A stretch of 64,000 bases of DNA from the NCBI GenBank assembly GCA_009823505.1, contig VZQC01003076.1, positions 1,695,114 through 1,759,113 of the forward strand, written 5' to 3'. Made by a program: the position numbers and the translations under genes. The stretch's first letter is position 1. Each line of letters opens with the position of its first letter. The stretch is from Rhizomys pruinosus. Lineage: Eukaryota > Chordata > Mammalia > Rodentia > Spalacidae. Shown piece after piece: positions 12,062-23,054 of the stretch. Under the pieces are notes generated by a model. The model saw nothing but the letters and a program-made list of their open reading frames with translations. It had not been told where the DNA came from and searched no databases.

Positions 12062-13262
12062 TATCATAGCCACTAAGCATATAACTTTAAAACCTAAAAT
12101 TCTTTGTTTACAGAGCTGGGCCTGGTGGCCTAGCTACAAGGGAGGCAACGAAAAGATAGCTACAACATAGCCCAAACTGCCAGTCCCTGCCATGGATTAG
12201 TTACTGGGTGGGAGAACTATTAGGTGCAAAATTGATGCAGAAAGCTCACAGAGCCAGCAAAGTAAGGATTTTAACTAATCTTAAGCAGCAGAAATGGAGA
12301 AGAGAGGAAGGAAACAAACAGCCATTAGGAGGGAGAGATGTGCACCGTGGTAATTGAAGAACTAGCAAAGGAAGAGGGGCATGTAGACAACCTGAAGAGT
12401 CTGACGAGGTGGCCTGGCACAACCCTAAACCAGATCTCTGTGAGAAAAGGCAGGCAGCGTTTGCTTTTCAGAACAACAGAAAGGAGTTTTGAGAAGGAAT
12501 CAAAAGCCTGAAGAATTCAAAAAAACCTCCTGTGAGATAAATACAGGTGTGTATGGGGGTTGTCCATTTCATCTGGTGATAGGTCACAGAATTAGCACAG
12601 TCGTATCCATGAATGAGTAAGAATTTAGGCAGCAAGGAATCTATGACTGAATGACCATGGAAGAAAGACACCATATAACATACTTGCCAGAACTTAGGGA
12701 GCTTTGAGGTGGAAAGAACTAGAAACTGACATAAAATGCAGATGTAAGAGAGACTACTTATGTGTCTGCTGGGTTTAATGCAGAAAAGATTTGAACATTA
12801 ATTTAAAAATTGCTGTGTCCTTATGCTTTGCCCAGAACAGACTCATATTAGCTGGTTTGGATTGACAGTGGCTCTGCAGAGCTCCTGACTCTTGGACAGG
12901 CTGATGGAATGTACCAAGAAGGAGCCATGTTTGTGGCCATCTTCCCTATGCTGCTTCAGATCAGGCTCCACCTGCAGTCAGCACTGTTTAGTCATAGTAA
13001 TTGGGTTCATAATTGTATTCTTTTTGGTGGACTCTGAGGAAGAGAAACTTTCAGAGGAACAGCCGTTGATGGAATTACAGCGTGCATGTGTGAGGAGCTT
13101 CCCCATTTTAACAGAGCTCCAAGAACAGGTTGAGAACCATGCTGCACCAATGCTTCCAACTCTCAGGGCGGTGGTTAAAGATGGCCACACACCAAGAGCA
13201 TCTGTGTGCTCCTGAGGTAAGAAAAAAATCCCCACAAAATAGCCCCTGACATCTCCAGAACC

Positions 13263-13265
<3 letters not shown>
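12062..13265. other. No recognised gene; possible decayed SINE at 12115-12175
   Basis: CTGGGCCTGGTGGCCTAGCTACAAGGGAGGC at 12117 looks like a very old B1/B4 trace. The remainder is unrecognised. A 107-codon open frame at 12892-13215 (plus) has a hydrophobic stretch in the middle, but no family signature and no splice context, so it is not called. Confidence 0.3.

Positions 13266-13302
<37 letters not shown>
13266..13302 (+). repeat. (CA)n microsatellite
   Basis: About 18 uninterrupted CA units followed by CCCCACACC. Confidence 0.95.
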
Positions 13303-13304
<2 letters not shown>

Positions 13305-13379
13305 CACACCTCCCTTCTGATGTTCTAGGCTTCAGTGTATCATCTACCACTGATCAAACTGTTCTTATAGTATATACTG

Positions 13380-13830
13380 AGTCTCGCAGGCAGTAGGGCA
13401 CTTGAGGAAGATGATTCATGTGGAGTGAACACTGACATAATTTCACTGCCATACACTCAGCTTTTTCAAAGTCTTAAATGAATTTGTCACCAGCATAAAT
13501 TTTAGAGGCTCAACAATTAGAATTCATGAGTATAGGTCTGGTTCTCCCAAGATCTGGAATTCCCAGCATTCCCAGGGCACACAGATGTCCACTACTTCCA
13601 GAGACTGTCAATCAATAACCTCACTTCCTTTTTCCCTGATGTCCTGCCCAAGACATTTAAAAGGGCCTGGCTAGATGCCATCTTGGCTGCTGACTACTGT
13701 GCTCCATCAATGCCCCACCCTGGCTACTTCCAAAATAAAATGTTCCCAGAGTAGCCTAAGCATGGTGCTTGTCTTTCTCTTATATGGGGTTCCCACCTGC
13801 ATAAACCTAACACAAATGCATAAAGCTAAT
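13380..13830 (+). mobile_element. Possible ERV-type LTR, sense (tentative)
   Basis: A TATA-like TTTAAAAGG at about 13657 is followed about 75 bp later by AATAAA at about 13733 and a GT/CT-rich segment (GGTGCTTGTCTTTCTC), the order expected for U3-R-U5 of an ERV LTR. Borders and target duplication could not be set, and no second copy was found in the window. Confidence 0.3.
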
Positions 13831-14419
13831 AATGAGGACAGAATTTTTCTTCAAGAAAAAACAATAAATTCTTCTTTGCAAAAAAAAAGAGAGAAAAATA
13901 ATTGTCTACTTTTTCAAGGACATATTTTACTAACCAACAGCAAAGGGTTCTGATGAGAGACTTCCATGCCAGCCACACTCTTTTGCTGTATGCCCTCCCT
14001 GTTTTCAACCAGCTCACCATCTGTGCACCACTGCTTTGTAATTTACCATGCCCAGACATCTCATCTATTTTCCTTGGTTGTTTGTTAGCAAGTGTTTTCA
14101 GCATGTGAAAGTAGACAGACTCACATTAGTGCAGGCGGAAATATTTCTAATTGTGCTACTATCCTGTAAGAATACAGGAAAAGGAAGCAAGAAGGAAGCA
14201 GCCATTGGCACATAGTGAGGAAAACAGGAGATTAGGCCACGGAGTGATGTGTCCAAAGAGGCAGCTTGTAAATCTGTTAGGGTGGGATTAAATTCCAGGC
14301 AAGCTCCCATCACTGGCAATGGGAGAACGAGCTAATGTATTCTTCTCTTCCTTTCCTTTGGCAAATGCTGAAAGTGATAATGTTTTATGGCATCAATGTG
14401 AAGAGTAAAATATTATACA
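13831..14419. other. No recognised feature
   Basis: Unrecognised DNA; the overlapping open frames of about 90 codons on both strands have no domain features. Confidence 0.3.
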
Positions 14420-14550
14420 CAGCCCTGGAAAGATGGCTCAGCATTAAAAGGCATCAACCCTGATGACTTGAGTGTGATACCCAGGGCCCACATGGTGGAA
14501 GGACAGAATAATCTCCCACATCTTTTTCTCTGATAACCCCAAGTGCATTT

Positions 14551-14598
<48 letters not shown>
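14420..14598 (+). mobile_element. Old tRNA-derived SINE ending in a (TC)n tract
   Basis: CAGCCCTGGAAAGATGGCTCAGCATTAAAAGGC followed by GACTTGAGTGTGATACCCAGGGCCCACATGGTGG is the head of a B2/B3-related SINE. It runs into CCCAAGTGCATTTCAG and a (TC)n microsatellite at 14553-14598. Confidence 0.75.
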
Positions 14599-14599
<1 letters not shown>

Positions 14600-14603
<4 letters not shown>

Positions 14604-15203
14604 TCCCTTACCCCTCTCTCAAAATGGAGATATGATTACAACATATACATATGGCCAGCATAACATGAGCTGTTCATAAGCATAATGATTTAAATTAACA
14701 CACTCAAATCTTAGTGTTCTAAGTTGGGGATAAGTTTTTATTAAAATTGAAAGACCAAACATCCAGACAATAGCCAGAACACTGTAGAGCTTTAGACCAG
14801 AACAAACCTCTGTGCCCAACCATCTGCAAAATCAACTTAGATTCTGAATTAATCAATTCAGAATAAGCAGAATTTACCTCTCATGGCTGCCCACTCCAAC
14901 TCAGAACCCACCGGAGAAAACCAAACAAACTTCCCATAATCCCTCACGTTGGATGTTCTCCATCAGTGTCCTCCTGAAGCGGAGTGTGACCTCACCCTTC
15001 CGTCTCTGTCAGCAGTACTGTTGTGCCCAGTGAAAGTGACAATGGCTGAGTCTCATAGTCAGCAAATTATAAATGGTTCGTGGCTATTCAGATTCAGGTT
15101 AACTGCATTTATTTCCACAACATTAAAACTGAGATTAGGAACTCAGTATCAGTTTTACACTGCTGAACTAACCCTTCAGATGAAGCACACATGTAAGTCC
15201 ATC
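14600..15203. other. No recognised feature
   Basis: Unrecognised DNA. An 87-codon open frame at 14949-15212 has no domain and no Kozak or splice context that would support it. Confidence 0.3.
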
Positions 15204-15300
15204 ACATGGTAGGTTGAGGCAGGGGGATTGCGAATTAAAGACCAGTCTGAGTTCTGTGGCAAACTCCAGGTCAATTCGGGCTATTATAGCAAGACTCTTT
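15204..15300 (+). mobile_element. Decayed B1 fragment, sense
   Basis: CATGGTAGGTTGAGGCAGGGGGATTGCGAATTAAAGACCAGTCTGAGTTC matches the middle of B1 with many changes; the end resembles GCAAGACTCTTTATGAA (the CCCTGTCTC region). Confidence 0.5.
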
Positions 15301-15638
15301 ATGAATGACTGACTGAATGCTGTCCTGTGCAGTCTGAACCAGGAGGGCTCAGACACAACAAACTATTTATAGACTTGATCTTTTCCTACCAGACACATAA
15401 TCACAAGTAAATGATTGCAACATTGTCAATCTGACTCTGTGACTCTGCATTATTCCTATATTATGTCCTACTAAGAATACTCAGTCCTCAATCACTTTAC
15501 CTATTATAGCTGTTCAATCTACTTTTTCCAAGTTATGACAAATCTTCCTGTTTTCCATTTTCTGTAGACTTCAAAATCTAGAGTTTGAATATCTAGAGTC
15601 ATGAATATTCTGCCTAGATTAAGTTTAGATAAACAATA

Positions 15639-15641
<3 letters not shown>
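15301..15641. other. No recognised feature
   Basis: AT-rich DNA between two B1 copies; no repeat or gene seen. Confidence 0.3.

Positions 15642-15678
<37 letters not shown>
15642..15678 (+). repeat. (TTA)n microsatellite
   Basis: About twelve TTA/ATT units abutting the T-end of the antisense B1, so it probably evolved from the SINE A-tail. Confidence 0.92.
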
Positions 15679-15679
<1 letters not shown>

Positions 15680-15822
15680 TTTTTGAGACAGGGTCTCTGA
15701 CGCCCCAGCTGGCTTGAAAGTTACTATGTAGACTAGGCTAGCCTTAAACTCAGAGAGATCTGCCTGCCCCTTTGCCTCCCAAGTGCTGGGATTAAAAGCG
15801 TGTGCCACCACACCAAGCTTTT
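15679..15822 (-). mobile_element. B1 SINE, antisense
   Basis: TTTTTGAGACAGGGTCTC at the left, and CCTCCCAAGTGCTGGGATTAAAAGCGTGTGCCACCAC at the right. Flanked by TTA/ATT-rich DNA on both sides (TTTATTATTATTATT follows). Confidence 0.93.
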
Positions 15823-15897
15823 ATTATTATTATTTTTTTTAAATCAGAATGTTTTTCCTTTCAAAGAAATGAGATATCTTTCAAGAAATGATATCCC

Positions 15898-16048
15898 TGG
15901 AGCCAGTGAGATGCCTCAGTGGATAATGGTCCCTGTCTGGCCTGATAACCTGAGTTTTATCCCTAGAACCCACATGGTGGAAAAAAAGAATTGACTCACC
16001 ACAAGTTGTCTTCTGACCTTCACACACACACACACATAGGCAGGGGGG

Positions 16049-16099
<51 letters not shown>
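15898..16099 (+). mobile_element. Old tRNA-derived SINE with (CA)n and (GA)n tail
   Basis: GGAGCCAGTGAGATGCCTCAGTGG, GATAACCTGAGTTTTATCCC and CCCACATGGTGGAA mark a tRNA-derived SINE of the same old group as that at 14420 and 60606. Its tail has become (CA)n at 16019-16038 and (GA)n at 16052-16099. Confidence 0.75.
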
Positions 16100-16103
<4 letters not shown>

Positions 16104-16198
16104 GCATTTTAAAATATGTGAATATATTTTTAAACAAACCTTCTTCCTAGTCTATCCACAAACCTCAGAAACTGCTGTCACTAACAAGAGCTGCATAT

Positions 16199-16215
16199 AC
16201 AAAGGGGCTCTGGAA
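16199..16215. repeat. Target-site duplication, left copy (L1 at 16216-23037)
   Basis: The 17-bp word ACAAAGGGGCTCTGGAA here is repeated exactly at 23038-23054. It marks the pre-insertion site of the intervening L1. Confidence 0.95.
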
Positions 16216-16849
16216 GCAATTAAAAAGCTCAAATAAAGATTATGAAAAATTTAAAAATACACAAAAGTGGAACAACCAGGAAATATGGGACACTATGAAA
16301 AGACCAAACCTCCGCATCATAGGAATAGAGGAAGGAGAATAATCTCAAGAGAATAGTATTGATCAGATCTTCAACAGAATAATAGATGAAAATTTCCCCA
16401 AACTAAAAATAGACAAGCCCATACAAATACAAGAAGCACATAGGACCCCAAATAGACAAGATCAGAAAAGAAACACCCCACGCCATATCATAGTTAAAAT
16501 GCTAGATGCCCAAAACAAAGACAAAATTCTGAGGGCCACAAAAGAAAAACAAGTCACATACAAAGGGAAACCCATCAGAATTACAACTGACTTCTCGCCT
16601 CAAACCATGAAAGCAAGAAGAACATGGAGCAAAGCATTCCCTGTGTTAAGGGACTATGGATGCCAACCCAGAATACTTTACCCAGCAAAAATGTCGACTA
16701 TACTTGAAGGAGAGAGAAAAATCTTCCATGACATAAACAAGATGATGGAATACATGTCTGGAAAACCAACTCTTCATAAAATACTTGAAGCAATTCAAAG
16801 GGCAGAAGAGAGGAGCAACAATCCTCAAACACCTAGGAAAAGAAACTAA
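16216..16849 (+). pseudogene. L1 ORF1 fragment, truncated and with a nonsense codon
   Basis: In frame from 16216 this encodes the end of the ORF1 coiled coil (SNKDYEKFKNTQKWNNQEIW), the RNA-recognition region (MKRPNLRIIGIEEGE), and then TAA at 16340-16342. After the stop the same frame stays open to the normal end at 16847, with the conserved C-terminal domain (116 residues from the ATG at 16499). ORF1 protein is the nucleic-acid chaperone that coats L1 RNA. Here the N-terminal half is missing through 5' truncation, and the stop falls in the RNA-binding domain. The homologous fragment at 32150-32637 covers the missing coiled coil in another copy. Confidence 0.93.
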
Positions 16850-16893
16850 CAAAAACATAACCATAGGAGCAAAATCAAAGGCTAGAAGTCCAA

Positions 16894-19800
16894 ATGGATA
16901 ATAAAGTGAAAGGAAGCAACATCCATCTTTCAATTGTAACCTTAAATATTAATGGGCTAAACTCCCCAATCAAAAGGCATAGACTGGGAGAATGGATTAG
17001 GAAACAAAACCCATCTATATGCTGTCTACAAGAAACCCATCTCAATTTCAAGGATAGGCACCAACTTAAGGTGAAGGGTTGGAAGAAAGTATTCCAAGCA
17101 AATGGTACCAAAAAGAAAGCGGGTGTGGCTATTCTAATATCAGACAAAATAGACTTCAAAGCAAAAGAAATCAAAAGAGACAAAGAGGGCCATTACATCC
17201 TTATTAAAGGAACAATTGACGATGAAGATTTCACAATCATAAATATATATGCACCAAACATCAGTGCACCAAACTTTATAAAGACAATTCTTCAGGATCT
17301 CAAGGCACAGATTAACCCCAGCACACTAATACTAGGGGACTTCAATACCCCATTAAGTCCTCTAGACAGATCAACAGGACAAAGGATAAACAGAGAGACA
17401 TCTGAACTAAATGACACAATACACCAAATGGACCTCACAGACATCTACCGAATATTTCACCCAAACACCAGAGAATACACTTTCTACTCAGCACCTCATG
17501 GAACATTCTCCAAAATAGACCATATACTGGGACACAGGGAAAAACTCAACAAATATAAAAAGGTTGAAATAATCTCATGCATTCTATCAGACCACAGTGC
17601 AATAAAACTCAATATCAACACCAGAATAAACCCTACAACCTACAGGAACACATGGAGACTAAACAACACTCTCCTGAATAATGAGTGGGTCAAGGAAGAA
17701 ATAAAAAAAGAAATAAAAACATTCCTGGAACTGAATGACAATGATAAAACAACACAGCAAAATCTATGGGACACTCTTAAAGCAATCCTAAGAGGGAAGT
17801 TTATAGCTCTAAGTGCCCACATTAAAAAAACAGAAAGAGCACAAGTGAACGATCTAACACTGCAGCTAAAAATACTTGAGAGACAACAACAAATGAACCC
17901 TAAACGGAGCAGACAAGAAGAAATAACAAAAATCAGAGCAGAGATCAATGAAATAGAAACAAAGAAAACCATACAAAAAATCAATGAATCCAAAAGTTGG
18001 TTCTTTGAGAGAATAAACAAGATAGACAGACCTCTAGCCCAGTTAACCAAAAGAAAGAGGGAACAACTCCAAATCAATAGAATCTGTGATGAAAGGGGAA
18101 ATATCACAACAGACAATGAAAAGATCCAGACAATCATACGGGACTACTTCAAAAACTTATATTCTACTAAGTTTGAAAACCTAGAAGAAATGGATGAATA
18201 TCTGAAATCCTGGGAATCACCAAAGCTCAACCAAGAAGAGATCGACAGCCTAAACAGACCAATAGTACAGGAAGAAATCGAAGATGTAATAAGTAGCCTC
18301 CCAACCAAAAAATGCCCAGGCCCGGATGGATTCACGGCAGAATTCTATAAAATATTTCGTAAAGACTTACAACCATTACTACTTAAATTGTTTAGAAGGA
18401 TACAAATGGAGGGACTTCTCCCAAATTCCTTCTATGAAGCCAGCATTACGCTACTACCAAAACCAGGGAAAGATACAACCAAAAAGGAGAACTATAGACC
18501 CATCTCCCTAATGAACACAGATGCCAAAATTCTAAACAGGATTCTGGCAAATCGCATACAGACTCACATCAAGAAAATCATCCACCATGACCAAGTTGGA
18601 TTCATACCAGACATGCAGGGATGGTTCAACATACGAAAATCAATAAACATCATCAAACATATCAATGGACTGAAGGACAAAAACCACGCCATCATCTCAA
18701 TTGATGCGGAGAAAGCCTTTGACAAAATCCAGCACCCTTTCATGTTTAAAGTCCTGGAGGGAATTGGTCTGGAGGGATCATTCCTCAATGTAATCAAAGC
18801 CATATACAGAAAACCCACAGCCAATATCATCCTAAATGGGGAAATGACAGAAGCATTCCCCTTAAAGGTAGGAACTCGGCAAGGCTGCCCCCTGTCACCA
18901 CTCCTCTTCAATATAGTGCTAGAAACCCTAGCTAGGGCAATAAGGCAAGAAAAGGAAATTAAAGGAGTTCTAATTGGAAAAGAGGAAGTCAAGCTATCCC
19001 TTTTTGCTGATGATATGATTGTCTACCTAAGGGATGCTAAGAACTCCACCAGAAAACTCCTAGAAACGATTAAGAGCTTTGGTAAAGTGGCAGGATACAA
19101 AATAAACCTAGAAAAATCAGTAGCCTTTCTGTACACCAACAACAAGCAATTGAAGAAGGACTACAAGGAGACCTTCCCACTCACAATAGCCTCAAAAACA
19201 ATAAAATACCTAGGAACAAACCTAACCAAAGACACCAAGGATCTCTACAACAAAAATTTTAAACCCCTGAAAAAGGAAATTGAGGAAGACATCAGAAGAT
19301 GGACAAACCTCCCATGCTCATGGATTGGGAAAATAAATATAGTAAAAATGTCCATCCTACCCAAACTAGTGTACAGATTTAATGCGATCCCAATCAGAAT
19401 CCCCAAGAGTTTCTTCACAGGCCTGGAAAAAAAAATCCTCAATTTCATTTGGAAAAACAAAAGACCCCGAATAGCCAAAGCAACCCTGAGTGAAAAGAGC
19501 AATACAGGGGGGATCGCTATACCAGACATCAAACTATACTATAGGGCTATAGTCATAAAGACAGCCTGGTACTGGCACAAAAACAGACCAGTTGACCAAT
19601 GGAATAAAACTGAAGATCCAAACCTGAGCTCATACAATTTCAGCCACCTCATATTTGACAAGGGGGCCAAGAAGACACAATGGAAGAAAGACAGCATCTT
19701 CAGCAAGTGGTGCTGGCAAAACTGGATCACCACTTGTAGAAGAATGAAATTAAACCCCTACCTCTCACCTTGTACAAAGGTCAACTCCAGATGGACCAAA

Positions 19801-20727
19801 GACCTCAACGTGAAACCCCAAACTCTGGAGGTGATAGAAGAGAAGCTTGGCAGCAGACTACAAGACATAGGTGTAGGAAAAGACTTCCTAAATCAGACAG
19901 CAGCTGCACAAGAAATAAGATCGACAATTGACAAATGGGACCTCATTAAACTCAAAAGCTTCTGTACATCAAAGGAAGCAATAAAGGAAGTGAGGAGAAG
20001 ACCCACAGAGTGGGAGGAAACCTTCACAGCAGATACATCTGACAAAGCATTAATTTCCAGAGTATACAAGCTACTCAAAAAACAAAGAAGAAAGAAAACA
20101 AATGAATCATTCAAAAGATGGAGCAAAGATCTGAATAGAGACTTCACAGAGGAGGAGTTAGAGATGGCCGAGAAACATCTTAAGAAGTGTTCAACATCTC
20201 TGATAATTAAGGAAATGCAAATTAAAACCACTCTGAGATATCACCTTACTCCAATAAGACTGGCTAGGATCAGGAACATGAATGATACCAAGTGCTGGAG
20301 AGGTTGTGGGGAAAGGGGAACACTCATCCATTGCTGGTGGGAATGTAAACTTGTACAGCCACTATGGAAAGCAGTGTGGAGAACCCTTAGAAGACTCAAA
20401 ATGAGCCTTCCATTTGACCCAGTCATACCACTCCTGGGTATATACCCACAAGACACAACTTACTGCAAAGATACATGCACAGCTATGTTTATTGCAGCTC
20501 TGTTCACAATAGCAAAAAGCTGGAACCAGCCCAGGTGCCCTTCAACTGACGAGTGGATAGAGAAAATGTGGTACATGTATACAATGGAATACTATGCAGC
20601 AGTAAAGAGGGACAACATCATGAAATTTGCAGGTAAATGGATGGAGCTGGAAGACATTATGTTAAGTGAAGTAACACAGTCCCAGAAAAACAAACGACAA
20701 ATGGTGTCCCTCATATGTGGATGCTAG
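16894..20727 (+). CDS. LINE-1 ORF2 protein (endonuclease-reverse transcriptase), full length
   Basis: 1277 codons without interruption, close to the roughly 1275-1281 residues of human and mouse ORF2. The N-terminal AP-like endonuclease has Asn18/Asn20 in LNINGLN, Glu47 in CLQETH, the NIYAPN segment, the GDFNTPL block, SKIDHILGH, and SDH near residue 230. The reverse transcriptase has [12 protein letters not shown] (motif A) and FADDM near residue 703 (catalytic Asp pair). A C-terminal Cys/His segment ([18 protein letters not shown]) is present. The protein nicks target DNA at TTTT/AA-like sites and primes reverse transcription there; it acts in cis on its own RNA and in trans on B1/B2 RNAs. 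The start is 44 bp after the ORF1 stop, the usual L1 arrangement. No obvious active-site loss is visible. Without a promoter its expression would depend on read-through from outside. Confidence 0.96.
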   Translation: MDNKVKGSNIHLSIVTLNINGLNSPIKRHRLGEWIRKQNPSICCLQETHLNFKDRHQLKVKGWKKVFQANGTKKKAGVAILISDKIDFKAKEIKRDKEGHYILIKGTIDDEDFTIINIYAPNISAPNFIKTILQDLKAQINPSTLILGDFNTPLSPLDRSTGQRINRETSELNDTIHQMDLTDIYRIFHPNTREYTFYSAPHGTFSKIDHILGHREKLNKYKKVEIISCILSDHSAIKLNINTRINPTTYRNTWRLNNTLLNNEWVKEEIKKEIKTFLELNDNDKTTQQNLWDTLKAILRGKFIALSAHIKKTERAQVNDLTLQLKILERQQQMNPKRSRQEEITKIRAEINEIETKKTIQKINESKSWFFERINKIDRPLAQLTKRKREQLQINRICDERGNITTDNEKIQTIIRDYFKNLYSTKFENLEEMDEYLKSWESPKLNQEEIDSLNRPIVQEEIEDVISSLPTKKCPGPDGFTAEFYKIFRKDLQPLLLKLFRRIQMEGLLPNSFYEASITLLPKPGKDTTKKENYRPISLMNTDAKILNRILANRIQTHIKKIIHHDQVGFIPDMQGWFNIRKSINIIKHINGLKDKNHAIISIDAEKAFDKIQHPFMFKVLEGIGLEGSFLNVIKAIYRKPTANIILNGEMTEAFPLKVGTRQGCPLSPLLFNIVLETLARAIRQEKEIKGVLIGKEEVKLSLFADDMIVYLRDAKNSTRKLLETIKSFGKVAGYKINLEKSVAFLYTNNKQLKKDYKETFPLTIASKTIKYLGTNLTKDTKDLYNKNFKPLKKEIEEDIRRWTNLPCSWIGKINIVKMSILPKLVYRFNAIPIRIPKSFFTGLEKKILNFIWKNKRPRIAKATLSEKSNTGGIAIPDIKLYYRAIVIKTAWYWHKNRPVDQWNKTEDPNLSSYNFSHLIFDKGAKKTQWKKDSIFSKWCWQNWITTCRRMKLNPYLSPCTKVNSRWTKDLNVKPQTLEVIEEKLGSRLQDIGVGKDFLNQTAAAQEIRSTIDKWDLIKLKSFCTSKEAIKEVRRRPTEWEETFTADTSDKALISRVYKLLKKQRRKKTNESFKRWSKDLNRDFTEEELEMAEKHLKKCSTSLIIKEMQIKTTLRYHLTPIRLARIRNMNDTKCWRGCGERGTLIHCWWECKLVQPLWKAVWRTLRRLKMSLPFDPVIPLLGIYPQDTTYCKDTCTAMFIAALFTIAKSWNQPRCPSTDEWIEKMWYMYTMEYYAAVKRDNIMKFAGKWMELEDIMLSEVTQSQKNKRQMVSLICGC

Positions 20728-23037
20728 TACCAACAACCCAGATATAAATATTTCTCATGGAGAGGGAGGCATAGTAAAAGAACAACAGAAAGACTGCATC
20801 AGAAAATGGACTGAAATGGTGAATTGGAAAGGGGGGATGGGTGGGAGAGGGACACGGGTGTATATTCGATTAAGGCATATTTAATTGACGTGAGCTCAGC
20901 AAGTACCCAGTTTCGCCTAGACACTGTCTACAGGACACATGGTGTTTTAGGACTTAGTAAAAGTAAAAGTAAACATGTGTATATTAAACAACATTGGTTT
21001 ACAGAATCTGATAAAAATGGTAATGCATCTGAATTAAATGGAGATATAATTCGCTGTTGCCCACATTTGCTTTACATAAAATCTGTAGAGCAAGAACTTT
21101 GGGATTGACACATACAAATGTTCTCTATAATTTCTCTGTTGTACAGTATCACCTTGTAGCATTCTCTTTAAGATGATTTAACGTAAAAATTAAGTTTGCT
21201 TCCCAAGTTAATCATATATAGTCACCCAAAACAACATGGGTGAATTTGATGAAATCTGTGCCTTGACTCCACCCTATAGTCATGTATAATACAACTGTCT
21301 TCTGGAGACTCATACGCAAAAAAAAAGGGGGGGGGATACAGAAAGACATGAAACCTTTTCATCAAACCCTTGCAATTCAAATCTTAAAACTAACTATGGG
21401 AAAAGATTTGTTTGTTCCAACAGGACAAAACGTCACCAACTTAACGGCTGAGAAAGAAAAGATACAGGTTTGCATTGAGTAGGATGTACCAAAAAGTGGC
21501 AACGGAAAGGCTGACCCGTCTGAACATTCAAAGGAAGAAAAGCCTCAGATTGCCATAAACATCGAACCCCTCTGTGGATCCTACATGTAACAACTAGTTA
21601 TAATGAGTCCTAATGAAACTTACCTTCTAGGTGCCACAAAGGTTCTGATATGAGAGACTTCCTTGCCTTCCCACCCATAGAACAAGGAGAAATATGACAA
21701 TGATGAGGTCGCTCCCCAACTGTAAATTGGAGACAACTATTGTAGAGGTAATCTCTTATAAAACCGGTAAAACTGCTTTCTTTAATTGACTACTAGACAT
21801 GGGAACTGTGGAAGGGATTACTCTCTGTTCAGAACCAAATATAATACTAAAGTCCTAGGGCTATGCACTCAGGCAAAATATATTAATACAGGAGCTCTGA
21901 CATCAGCAATGGATTGTTCTACCAGGTGGATGTTGGCCAGGGGATCCAAGGCCCCACAAAAGGTAAGGGCTCCTTGCCTCTAAGTTGGGATACCTACAGG
22001 AGGAGAGGCAATAAGACCCTGCTGCCGAAGACCTGACGTTAACATGGGAGGGATGTATTGAGACCACACATGCAAGTGTACAGATGGCCTCTGGAATGCC
22101 AGAGAGTGTTACCAAAGGCCACTAAACCAATAAAGCAAATATGGGTCTCCCTGAGTCAAGCAAGACTCCACCGTCAGCACCAGCTACACCTCACCTGCCT
22201 GGAAATACTGTGCAGCAGAGGCAGCCATGTGCCTGTATATCCCAAATCTAATTGGCTATTGGCTCTCCCCTTGGAGAAATAACCCATGGCTGATGCCACA
22301 AGCTTACATCCTCTACAGGTTAGGAGATGTTATAAGCCACAGTAAGACCCTGTCATATTTAACAGGGGGGAAAATTGTAATTCATGGATTAACATATCCA
22401 AACATGTGTCTATGCTAAAGTAACCTACCATAACTATTAGTGCTGCTTAAATACCTATATATCTAATTGCTTGTTCTTCATTAGTAGGATCGAAAGGTTA
22501 TTCCTGGACAAACTGTCAGCCCATGAAAGGAAACAGCCAGAATTGACCAGAGTCCAAGTCAACAGCTCCAGAGAGAGTGGACTGTTTTACCTCTCATCCA
22601 CCTGTGCCCCTTTTCTAAGCCTAGGGAACAACCTGCGGAAGAGGGGGCGTGGTAGAATGTAAGGGCTGCGATTGGGGTGAATGGTGAAACTACAGCAATG
22701 TAGTCTGGACACTCATTTGATCAACTTGATTGAACAAACAACCTGTCACCCCCCACTGGATGGTGGGGCTGTAGGTGTTTGGGCACAACAGCCTGCAGAT
22801 AGGTTTTGCATGAAGGATGCTTGTACTCATGGATTATCACTTATAGCTTAAAATGAAAAAAAAAACTGAGAGAAAGATGCAGGACAGTTATGGCAGAATG
22901 CATGATCTGGGATGGGGTGGGGGGGGGGGGGAGGGAAAGGGAAATAAGCCTGAACTGAATTGGAAAAAATGTATGAAATGCACAAAGCATCAATAAAAAC
23001 TAAATTAAAAAAAACAAAAACAAAAACAAAAACAAAA
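20728..23037 (+). other. L1 3' untranslated region, unusually long, with poly-A
   Basis: About 2.27 kb separates the ORF2 stop from the A-tail, against roughly 0.5-0.7 kb in well-known human and mouse young L1s. It contains the G-rich GGAAAGGGGGGATGGGTGGGAG near 20826, a long G-run at 22916-22935, AATAAA at 22992, and small open frames of 94 codons (20824-21108) and 65 codons (21786-21983). The same region occurs in the copies at 8.8 kb, 26.3 kb and 62.2 kb, so it belongs to this L1 lineage and is not a private insertion. The G-rich runs resemble the guanine tract known in mammalian L1 3' ends. Confidence 0.9.
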
Positions 23038-23054
23038 ACAAAGGGGCTCTGGAA
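23038..23054. repeat. Target-site duplication, right copy
   Basis: Exact copy of ACAAAGGGGCTCTGGAA from 16199-16215. Confidence 0.95.

Larger units (their letters stand above)
16216..23037 (+). mobile_element. Young LINE-1, 6.8 kb, 5'-truncated in ORF1, intact ORF2
   Basis: Order: end of the ORF1 coiled coil, ORF1 RNA-binding and C-terminal part (to 16849), 44-bp spacer, ORF2 (16894-20727), an about 2.27-kb 3' untranslated region with a G-run at 22916-22935, AATAAA at 22992-22997, and an (AAAAC)n tail to 23037. The exact 17-bp target-site duplication proves a single insertion and fixes its borders. It lacks the 5' untranslated region, promoter and ORF1 start, and ORF1 has a stop, so it cannot be autonomous. 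The perfect duplication and open ORF2 indicate recent insertion. Confidence 0.97.

Noticed and set aside
10875..12170. Plus-strand open frames (71-123 codons) over the minus-strand L1
   Set aside because: Antisense shadows of the ORF2 fragment.
12892..13215. 107-codon open frame with hydrophobic centre
   Set aside because: No conserved motif, no splice or promoter context, and antisense frames of similar length in the same place.
17640..20456. Minus-strand open frames up to 165 codons opposite L1 ORF2
   Set aside because: Antisense shadows of ORF2; the same frames recur opposite the other L1 copies with the same sequence.
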